From the NCBI GenBank assembly GCA_928212115.1, contig CAKMRJ010000001.1, positions 178,430,300 through 178,494,299 of the forward strand: a stretch of DNA of 64,000 bases, in the 5' to 3' direction. The DNA comes from Lactuca virosa. Taxonomy: Eukaryota > Streptophyta > Magnoliopsida > Asterales > Asteraceae. A model generated the notes under the pieces. It did no database searches, was not told the DNA's origin, and saw nothing but the letters and a program-made list of their open reading frames with translations. Positions 1 through 8,786 of the stretch are shown in pieces. The translations under genes were made by a program, and so were the position numbers. Each line of letters begins with the position of its first letter. Position 1 is the first letter of the stretch.

Positions 1-860
1 TTTTCCCAATTTTTTAAATGTACGGGGCATAATATTAAAGTACCACATCACTAAATAGCGACCAAGTGTCAGAAATGTTACACCTAAGTACCTTAAACTT
101 TTTTTTCAAGAGGTTTAACAATTAACACCTTAGCTTTTAGTTTTGTTACATTGTTGTGAAATTTTGTATTTTTTGCTCCATTGTTATGAAACTTTATAAG
201 TTTCAATTTTGTTCGTTGTTCTGAAAATGTTGTAACATTGATGGGACAATGTCATTAAGGAGTAAATTGTTCCATTATTGTGAAATTTTATTCTATTATG
301 AAAAGATTTCTTTATTTAAAAAAATAATTCTATAGTTAAAAAAAGTATGGTATATTTTTATTAAGTCCATTTCTAATAAGAAAAGTTCAACTTCTTAAAC
401 GAATGAAGATGGTTACTATCCAAGAAAGAACAGAAGAACATTTATGGAAAATGTTACACTATTTATTTACATATAATGAAAGTAACCTAAACCCACAATC
501 CTTTTCTATTTTGTCTTTCGAAATATTTTATTCGTCCAAAAAATTCAATGTAGGCAATGTCATTAGATGTTGAGAAAACATCAATACTATAATCACTATA
601 ACAAACACCAATATCAAAGTAAAACTTGATTACTATTATGTGACAAAAGTGAAACTTGATTACTATTTAGAGAACTTTTTTTTTATTAAACAATGGAATA
701 AAAACCTAGAAAATTTCACAATAATGGAACAAAATGAAAATTAACCGGTTAAAGTGTCATCAAAGCTCATCACGTATGACATACTAGAAATAATTCAAAA
801 AATAGAAAATGATCAACAAAGTATGAGCAAATTGTAATATCAAGAAAGGTGAATACTCAC
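1..860. repeat. AT-rich flank with degenerate inverted repeat
   Basis: No exon could be recognised here. A motif close to TTCCATTATTGTGAAATTTT recurs near 150-200 and 270-295, and in reverse complement near 705-740. Together with the flanking GGTTTAAC / GTTAACCGG-like ends, this suggests a decayed inverted-repeat element of roughly 110-770. It probably lies in an intron of, or downstream of, the membrane-protein gene whose exons begin at 861. The remaining exons of that gene are expected to the left of the window or are unrecognised here. Confidence 0.3.
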
Positions 861-2194
861 AAAACCCATTTCATAACCTACGACCGTAAGGAATGGAGCC
901 ATCACTATCCAATAAACAGAATCTGTCAGCATCACCGCCCCAGCAATCATCTATGTGTAACAAACAAGTAAATTATAACCAACTCATCTATGTACTGTGT
1001 GTACTGTATACTGTGTACAATATAAAGTAGTCAAGGTTGATATACCTGGAACATGATTTGAAATACGTAGCCCCAAAATGAAGCAGTCATCGAAAAATGA
1101 CTTTTTCCTTGCTGACTCTTTGTATTCTCCTCATGGGTGAGAGGCAAAAGAAATTCTTGCTCCTCACCCACATCATATCTTTTATGTTGCCTCAAACATC
1201 CGTAAGCCGAGAGCACTGATCCAAACTACAAGCAAACTTCAAGACATATATAAGAACAAGTGTATCCAAAGTCAATAAATAAAACAAGGGTTAGTGACTT
1301 ATTTATGCAACAAAGGTACACATTTTAACCAAAATATGCAACAACGTGGATTTCTTACGAATTTATACAGCTATGTTTCAGCATTTTACCATAAATTTAC
1401 CAATTTATTTGGTAACAAACTAAACATGTCTGTATAATTGGTAAGATATCCAATTCGTTGCTTGAATCGGTAAATATATGCAACTTTGTTGCAAAAATAA
1501 GTCATTAGATCTAAAAAAATACAACGGAAATTTGTCATATAATTTCAAGTGCAACTTTGTTGCATTGATAAATGCATTAGAAAAATGAAAACTTGGATAA
1601 AGAAAAGGTACATACCGCAAAATAAAAGGTAACCAAAGACAAAGTCCACCTATACAAAATCATAAATGTGAAATCAGAAGAATCTCAATAATCAATCCAG
1701 TGTGAGAGTTTCAATTCCAATGTGAATTGAGCTGCATATGGAACACTCAACCACCAAACAGTATGGACCAGCTTAGAGGTTGCTAGAATAATTTTTTTTT
1801 TTTTTTTTTTTGAAAAAAGTTAATTGCAATGTTATCAAGAAAGATAGAAAAGAGCTTACTGAGTATAATAGAAAAATAAATCAGTCCCATGAATGGCAAC
1901 ATCAGAGGTTCCAGCTGCTAGAAGCAAACAAAAGGAAATGATTCGGAAAGTCAATAACCATGCAGGATGTATTCCCTTTATACATGGCATCCATGCTTCA
2001 GAATCATAATTAAACCACACCCTTTCTTGCTGTTTCACCTCTTTATAATTATCTGTATTAGTTGACCCTTCGTATTTCCAAATTAGATATGATGCTATAA
2101 CCATGGAAGTAAAGACCCATATTGCACACAATAAGAACTTCCATGTCAACCAGTAACTCAGATTAGTTGTATCATTAGTCAAAGTAAGCTCCAT
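861..2194 (-). CDS. Spliced multi-pass membrane protein gene, 5' part (plant rolling-stone-like / At3g27770-type family)
   Basis: Four coding exons join in frame on the minus strand: 2194-1860, 1649-1616 (34 nt), 1225-1046 and 950-861, about 213 residues in all. All introns are GT-AG: the donors read GTAAGC, GTATGT, GTATAT and GTGAGT. The codon split CA|G restores Gln before WTLSLVTFYFA. The protein has a hydrophobic segment near residues 14-43, a second around AWLLTFRIISFCLLLAAG, a third through WTLSLVTFYFAFGSVLSAYG, and a fourth in the last exon (SVYWIVMAPFLTVVGYEMGF). The motif HGTDLFFYYTQWT and this TM layout resemble an uncharacterised plant transmembrane family that I recall as At3g27770/At5g62960-like, distantly related to Drosophila rolling stone. 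Family members are nearer 300 aa, so the C-terminal exons are missing from view. The ATG at 2194 is chosen because a splice acceptor (TTTTTTACAG|GATGG) lies directly upstream. Function is not known to me. Confidence 0.72.
1295..1504. mobile_element. 210-bp MITE in an intron, TSD TTAG
   Basis: The element begins TGACTTATTTATGCAACA and its reverse complement begins TGACTTATTTTTGCAACA, giving terminal inverted repeats of about 21 bp with one mismatch. Both sides are flanked by TTAG (1291-1294 and 1505-1508). It lies wholly inside the intron between the 34-nt exon and the next exon. There is no coding capacity. The TSD could also be read as TTA (PIF/Harbinger-like), so the superfamily is unassigned. 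Confidence 0.65.
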
Positions 2195-2415
2195 CCTGTA
2201 AAAAACAAATGAAGATACATTCTAATTACTCATAATCATCTGTTTCTAAAGTAACCCTCAACAGATGATTGAAAGTTGTTTTAGAAAAAAACAAGAACTC
2301 AAACTATAAACACGAAATATGGAACATGATCGAAGATAAACAGCATTGCATACAAAAAGGAAACAGTAGATAAACAAACTTAGATGAAATTAAGTGAAAG
2401 TAGTTTGAGAAACTT

Positions 2416-2672
2416 ACAGAGGAATTAAAAGAACAGATGGAGGACAGTTTTTGCTTTGTATCGATCAAGAAATTAACATAATATGAAGGGATTGTTATTT
2501 GTTAATATGATAAGTAGGTGATAAAAAATTTGAAAGTAAAGTTAGTTTTTTCTTCATCCCCTCTCTCTGACAACGATAGGCGCCCAACCAGAATCTTCCG
2601 ACGGAGGGAAAAGTAATGCCGTGTCTGAATGGGCCTCTCATCTCATGAGTCATGAAATCTTTTTTATAAATT
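2416..2672 (-). promoter_or_regulatory. 5' UTR exon, leader-intron donor and TATA box of the membrane-protein gene
   Basis: A minus-strand donor CT|GTAAGTTT at 2418/2417 would end a non-coding first exon and splice to the acceptor at 2196. A TATA-like TTTATAAAAAAG lies at about 2659-2670 on the minus strand, placing a start site near 2630-2640. Coordinates of the transcription start are inferred. Confidence 0.45.
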
Positions 2673-3576
2673 GACCACGTTTATCAATGTGTTTGGTTGA
2701 TTCCCCTTCCCATGGTCAATTAGTCAAATATGGGGAGAAAATGAATTATGTAACCATCCTATTCAATACTTTCTATTTAGTCCTCCTATTTTTTTATATT
2801 TAATTTCTCTTAAATTTGAGTAAAAAATTCATATAGTATCATTGTATTATTGGTATCGACATCTTGAACCTCAATAGGGCATCTATAATTTATATTGATA
2901 TCTTGAACCTCATTAGGGCATAATATATTGATTTCCTCCAACATATTGATGTGTTAGTTAGACCCACTGCTAAAGTATTTACGTTTTACAATTACATAAG
3001 TTTGTTTCCCAAACTATATAATAAAAAATTGAACATACCATACTATCTTGTATTGTAGTGTTTTTCTATACTAATGGTCCATGTGGTTTGTATTTTCTCC
3101 GGTAAAAAAGTCCAAGCCTTTAAAAATAGGATAAAATGTGATTTTAAGAAGGTTTGCTTTCAGTTTTTATCATTCGGAAAATTAAAAAGACTAAATTGCC
3201 CTTCTGATACAATTTTTTTTTATGTTTTTTCTATTTAAATTAAAGTTTTATTAATAATAAATATGAGACCCCCACCCTCTTTCTCTCTCTCTCTCACACA
3301 CCACCAAAAACATCATCCACTCCATCATCTTCTTCCGTGTCGCTTCCCTCCATTGACGAACAAAATAAAACCACCCTTTTAATCCCTATTTCATATCTTA
3401 CTCTAGGACATATAATTTGCTCTTTTCAAACAAACCATACCATTTCTTAATAACCTATCTCATAAACAATCTCCAACAAAACAAGTTCAAGAAATAGTAT
3501 GGTAGCCTCAACAACGCCTGTGTGTGTCGTCTCCGATGACCGAGGAAGCCATTGTTCAAGATCCACCCCCGTTGCC
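2673..3576. other. Intergenic region upstream of the gene, with CT tract and possible truncated plus-strand 5' end
   Basis: Mostly AT-rich with no long ORF. Text such as CTAAATTGCCCTTCTGA and GGTCCATGTGGTTTG is typical of dispersed plant repeats. A CT/CA-rich stretch spans about 3271-3310. From there to 3498 the DNA looks like a plant 5' UTR. An ATG at 3499 opens a frame of 26 codons that is then cut by the TGTAAC terminus at 3577. Whether this was a gene, an LTR fragment or chance is unresolved. Confidence 0.3.
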
Positions 3577-4782
3577 TGTAACGTCCCATTGTCACAACCA
3601 ATTTTTTTTCAAAAACTTTATTAAAGTAAGGCTTCCTAATTATAAATCCATTATGAAGAAAATCGTTTATTCCAAATACATTTATTGAAAATCAGAATAA
3701 TATTAAAGCGCAAAATCTTCAGTGCCGCTGATGAATATGTACAGTCACGCCTTCGTCTTCCCATAATGACCAATGATACCCGAAACAATAAACAATTAGG
3801 TAAGCACAAAGCTAAGTGAGTTTCCCCCCAAAATACCCCATACGATAAACATACAAGCATGCATAACAGCCCACAATTATCAGATTGGAATTCGCAGGCC
3901 CAATCAGTCCATAGTCTGGAACGCTGACATGTAACGGGTCCAATCAGCCATCGGGCTGGACTACCTAGGTTTTGTTGGCTTACTGCCGCAACCCAACTGC
4001 TCTTCCCGAGCCTCATTGCCTACGGCTTACAACCAGCCTGCACCAAGTATCTTGGCCTACATCACAAAGAAGGACTGCCTCAACCCACTACCACCATATG
4101 TCGGCATGTAAACAATCAATGACCAAGTAGGCACAAAATACATGCAAACATCAATCATACGTATCACTATCACATACTAGTCCTCTCTCAGCACACTGTC
4201 CCGCTACCTGCTATCCTCCATGAAATGCGTAACCGTAAGTTACCAGTGGCGAGATAGCCACCCGAATAGATGATCCTACTCTAGAGCCACAACCAAACAA
4301 GGAACAGACAAGAAAGCCTAGATCAAGAGTTCTCAGGCTATCCTACGTGACTACATACAGTCACTAGGGCACTCCACTAGATGATAACCAACAAGTACTG
4401 GTAGAAATACAAATCTACATATCACTACCACATAACAACATCCTATATACCATAATACAGATCTAACAGATCACTACAATATAGCAACATCCTATATAAC
4501 AGGATATAGATCTAACAAACCACTACAGCATAACAACAAAATACAAACAATCCAAGGAATTCATAATAGTATATATACTTAGAGGTGAGATAGACACCCG
4601 GACAAGTGATCCTACTCTAGAGCCACAACCAAACAAGGAACATGCAAGAAAGCCTTAATCAAGAGTCCTGAGTCTATCCTACATGACTATATACAGTCCC
4701 TATGGCATCCCACTACTAAAAGATAACCAAAACTAGTGGTTTGGCATTGGTTCCTTCGACCAATGAGTCCAATGAGGTAAAA
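3577..4782 (-). mobile_element. Gypsy LTR/leader fragment G0, left part
   Basis: It starts with the LTR-type terminus TGTAACGTCCC. In minus sense it carries the GTGCTTAC...AAACTCACTTAGC motif that sits near the 3' end of the Gypsy LTRs throughout this window. It ends where the TGTAACGTCC terminus of L1 begins (4783). My inference is that L1 and everything to its right inserted into this LTR, and that 51953-53283 is its other half. A partial match of its CACAACCAAACAAGGAACA text to the Gypsy leader near 63670 leaves open that part of it is leader rather than LTR. Confidence 0.4.
4250..4735. repeat. Duplicated block, two copies about 335 bp apart
   Basis: A block of about 150 bp containing GATCCTACTCTAGAGCCACA and ACTACATACAGTC-like text occurs near 4250-4400 and again near 4583-4735, with scattered substitutions. 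It lies inside the G0 fragment. Confidence 0.6.
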
Positions 4783-5515
4783 TGTAACGTCCTAAAAATT
4801 AAGGCCAAAAATTTCATTTTTATCATATTAAAACCATTATCCAAAATATGTTCATAAAACCATAAAAGAAAATCAAAGTATGTCAATAATCATCCAAATA
4901 CATCAAACATGAAAAAATACGGAACAATACGGTGTATGCAATGCGATCATCCCGAGTCATACCCCTTCGATCCGGAAGTACCTGAAACATAAACTGAAAA
5001 CCGTAAGCACAAAGCTTAATGAGTTCCCTAAAATACCACATACCATACATATCATGAACACATGCATACGTCGGGCCCCGCCCGGTACATTCATCAGGCC
5101 TCGCCTAGACTCGGGCCCCTCCCGACATACATACAGACACATAAAATACATGCAAGAATCATTAAGACAAATAGCATACAATACACTCATCGGGTCCCGC
5201 CCAATATACATATTACTTACTACACATGCAAGAGTCACACAGAAACTAGCATCCTAACCATAACAAATCATGGGCCGACATTAATACCTTCAACCCGATA
5301 AACACTATGAGGAGACTCACCTCAAACTGATGAATAAATCAGATAAAAGCTCGGGCTGTTGATCCAGGAAATCTCCACACTAAACATCATAAAATAAAAC
5401 CTAATTAATAATTGGGCCTTAAACCATAAATAGGAATCTATCTCATTTGTCCAGCTTCTAGGGTAAAAGACCATTTTACCCTTTCCTCACTTGACCCAAT
5501 AACCGAGGCCCAAAC

Positions 5516-6232
5516 TGTTGGATAAGGTGTCTAAGTCCATAACTCTATTTGGTATATACTTGACCCGACCCGACATGGTCCATTTGGGTTACACTTCACC
5601 CGAACTATTTGTATGGTTAAACCTTTGAGAATTGTATGTTTATGATTTATTAATATATTATAAGTTATAATATATTAATATGAAATCATATTATTTAATT
5701 AGTATTTGATCGTAAATTAATTTAGAATTAATTTGGTGATAAAAAAATGTGACTAATTAAATATGGGCTCTTGTATTTATATAAGTGTGGGCTAATACTC
5801 ATTTGGAATGGGCTTGGCATGCATGGGAGTCTATGGATAGTCCATGGAGCTTTTAACCCATGGATCCTTGGAAAGGAAGAGTCATGGGTATTAGGGTTTA
5901 CATGGATGTAACCCTAATTCCTCACACTATATATAAAGGAGCTTATGATGCTTGAAATGGCACTAGTGGTGTGTGTGTAAGAAGGTGGCCGATTTCTACA
6001 AGCAAACATACACTCTCATAGGGTTTTCCAAGTTTGTGGTGATTTTGTGATTTCCATTTGAGGCATCCACATTATTGGTGCTTGGCCCTCAAATTCCAAG
6101 GAATCTCACTATTGAAAGGTATGTAATTCTTCTAGCTTTTATGTTTAAAGTTCCCCATGCCATGCTAGATAGGTTATGAACCTTGGAAAAACAAATTTGC
6201 ATGTATTCATAGTAAAACATAGATCCAAGGTT
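5516..6232 (+). repeat. C1 5' LTR, lacking its 3' end
   Basis: Matches the 3' LTR from TGTTGGATAAGG up to CCAAGGTT at 6232. The last ~55 bp of the LTR and the PBS are absent, and the sequence jumps into internal leader (TTGCCTATAAAATGG) that C3 carries well inside its leader. It contains a TATA-like ACTATATATAAAGG near 5925 and a donor-like GAAAG|GTATGT near 6118. Confidence 0.85.
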
Positions 6233-6948
6233 GTTGCCTATAAAATGGAAGCTTAATGGGTGTCCACTCTCACCCATCGCTTCCTTGACTGGTGGAGGGT
6301 TGTTAGCCGAACGGGTAGGACAATGACTTTAATTCTCATTAAAAGTATAATGATTATTATAAAGTAACTAAATGTTTTTATAAATTCCAAATCTTAGTTA
6401 CTTTAGGAAAATGTGAAAATGGCGCTAACCCATGAAATTCACACTTTGTACCTTACCAAGTCGTTGGTGGAGCGTGTGTGGTTAATCGACACACTAACTT
6501 GGACTAGTAAGGATAACAAAGGGTGACTTAATGTTTATCATAGATCGGTGGAGCGCGTGTGGTTAACCGGCACATTGATTAGGTGATAATATTAAGGGTA
6601 CCAAGTGAATCTGCATGGTTATTCACACCTTGTTTTGTGATCCTCGGCATCCCAGTCACAAAACTTGGAGGGCACAATCGAGATTGAAACATGCCATTGA
6701 AAAGTTCAATGAATCTCAAAAGAATCTAGGAATTTCAAAACCAATTAAAACCTAATAATTTATTTCATTTTCATCGTGGAAATTGGTGAATCGTCATTCA
6801 CCTACCTTCAAATATGTTATAGCTTAGATTACGACATCCATATTCTAAGTTATAATATATTGTGTTGGGTCCTAGCCTTAATATTACATTTGGGTGTCTT
6901 ATTAAGGACTCTATATATCTAATCTAAACTTGTCTTTCTTCTTTTCAG
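6233..6948 (+). other. C1 untranslated leader
   Basis: No long ORF and many upstream ATGs. Holds three related GGTGGAG-type motifs (6290-6316, 6466-6492, 6547-6573) and the hairpin at 6632-6664, all of which recur in C3. It ends in a pyrimidine-rich tract plus CAG directly abutting the gag ATG at 6949, which reads as a 3' splice site. Confidence 0.6.
6632..6664 (+). other. Conserved leader hairpin (C1 copy)
   Basis: A 9-bp stem GTTTTGTGA / TCACAAAAC closes a 15-nt loop TCCTCGGCATCCCAG. The related C3 element has the same loop with an 8-bp stem GTTTGTGA / TCACAAAC. The one-pair loss is matched on both arms, suggesting the fold is selected in the RNA. Role unknown; a packaging or dimerisation signal is my guess. 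Confidence 0.6.
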
Positions 6949-7838
6949 ATGTCTTCCAACAACGCTTCGGGTTCTAACCCTACCGACTCCTTCTCTCTCG
7001 TGAACCTTTGTGGGAGAGTCTCTTCGATGGTTCCAACTTTATGGATTAGATCCGGAACATCAGGATGGTCACTCGTTACGAGGACAAGGAATATATCCTT
7101 GACAAGGAGCTCAAGGAACTCGATGAGACTACTGCTACTCCTGAGGATATCGTTGAATATAGGACACATGAGAGAGATGCCACCAAAGTGGCATGCATCA
7201 TGATGGCCACGATGACAGCCGAGCTCCAAAAGTCCTATGAGGACTATTACCCTTTTGAGATGCACTAGGGCTTGATGGAAAAGTACCATCAGAGTGCTCG
7301 TCAAGAGCGGTATGAACTAATCTCCTCCATGATAACAACCCGCATGAAGGATGGTGAACCCATCACGGGCCACATGTAGAAAATGCAAAGGTATGTGGAC
7401 CGTTTGCTGAAACTGAATGTGAACTTCCCAGAGGAGTTGGCAATTGATATCATTTTGCACTCCCTACCCTCGTGTTATGATCAATTCTGCATTACATACC
7501 ACATGAACAAGGAGGAAGTTACACTTAGCAAGCTTCAAGGACTTCTGAAGACCGCAGAAAGTGGTCTTAAAGGTAAGTCGGTTGTTACTCCTACTCCTAC
7601 AGCAACCCCTGTTTTGGCTATCGGGTAAGGCAAAGGGAAGAAGAGGAAGCACCCTTCGAAGGGTACCAAGGGAAAGTCTCTTGATGGCTCCTCATCAAGT
7701 GGAATCAAAGGTGGTTCTGCTACTCCTTCTGCCATCCCTAAGGATGTTGATTGCTTCTGTTGCCAGAACAAGGGGCACTGGAAGCGAAACTGCCCAAAGT
7801 ACTTGCAGGATCTCAAGGATAGGAAAGTGAAACCATCC
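6949..7838 (+). pseudogene. C1 gag with CCHC zinc knuckle, broken
   Basis: Gag would form the cytoplasmic particle that packages element RNA. The start MSSNNASGSNP at 6949 is in a different frame from the rest; a frameshift lies between about 7000 and 7065. From 7065 on the frame is constant but carries TAG at 7266-7268, TAG at 7377-7379 and TAA at 7626-7628. The UBN2-type gag body runs to about 7560. A basic, Ser/Gly-rich linker follows, then the knuckle CFCCQNKGHWKRNC (CX2CX4HX4C) near 7752-7793. Because the frame re-opens after each stop, the defects look recent. Confidence 0.85.
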
Positions 7839-8786
7839 CCTGCAGGTATTTACACTATATTGTCTAATAACTCACCATATTCTAACTCTTGGGTCCTTGA
7901 TACAGGTTTTGGTATTCACATATGTTCTGATTTGCAGGGCCTAAGAAGAGGTGAGGATGTGGAGCACGGGAAGATAAACTTAATCATGGGGAATAGGAAG
8001 GTTTCACTTGTTACCAAGATTGGAGTTTATACTTTGTTGCTAAGTAGTGGGTTAAAGTTAGATTTGAATAAATGTGTTTACTCGTCTGAAATGGCGAGGA
8101 ATATTATTTATTTTCATGGTTTGTACAAACAAGGGTTTACCTTTACTTTTCATAATGAAGTTGGTGGTATTAATGCTTTCTTTAATAATGTTCTTTATTT
8201 TAAAGCATTACCTTGTGATGGTGTGTATGAAACTGTGTCGGTTGTAGATAACCTAGGAAATAATGTGTTTTGTATTGATTCCTCTACTAGCTTGGATAAA
8301 GCATCATTGTGGCATTGTCGTCTTGGACATGTAAGCAAGAAACGCATAGGCCAACTCCAAAAGGATGGAGTCTTGGAATCATTTGACCTAAAGTCAGATG
8401 ATAGTTGTGAATCTTGTTTGCTTGGGAAAATGACAAAATCACCCTTCACTGGTACTGGTGAAAGGGGTGAGCGTTTGTTGGACCTTATACATACTGATGT
8501 ATGTGGACCCTTCAAAACCGCCACAAGGGATGCTAATCGCTATTATTTGACTTTTACTGATGATTATAGTAGATATGGTTATGTCTACTTAATCAAGCAT
8601 AAGTTAGAGACTTTTGAAAGGTTTAAAGAGTTTAAATAGGAAGTAGAAAATCAATTGGGCAGGAACATTAAGATGCTTCGATCCGATCGAGGTGGTGAGT
8701 ATCTTAGTACAGAGTTCCTCGACTATCTTAAGGAGTGTGGGATTGTCTCACAATTGACACCTCCCAAGACACCATAGCTGAATGGT
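7803..8786 (+). pseudogene. C1 protease and integrase N-terminal/core region
   Basis: Continues the gag frame. The protease active site reads WVLDTGFGIHIC (D-T-G). The GAG-pre-integrase motif LWHCRLGHVSKKRI and the CESCLLGKM pair form the HHCC zinc-binding part. The integrase core has D in HTDVCGPF, the DDYSRYGYVYL segment, D in RSDRGGEY, and E in NGVAERRNR just after 8786. TAG at 8637-8639 and TAG at 8775-8777 interrupt it. The latter lies where related elements have Gln (CAG), so it is a simple C-to-T change. Integrase would insert the cDNA into nuclear DNA. Confidence 0.85.

Noticed and set aside
5054..5301. Overlapping plus-strand ORFs, with a relative at 44396-44659
   Set aside because: These are shadows in the LTR L1/L2, antisense to G1, caused by ACATAC-type repeats.
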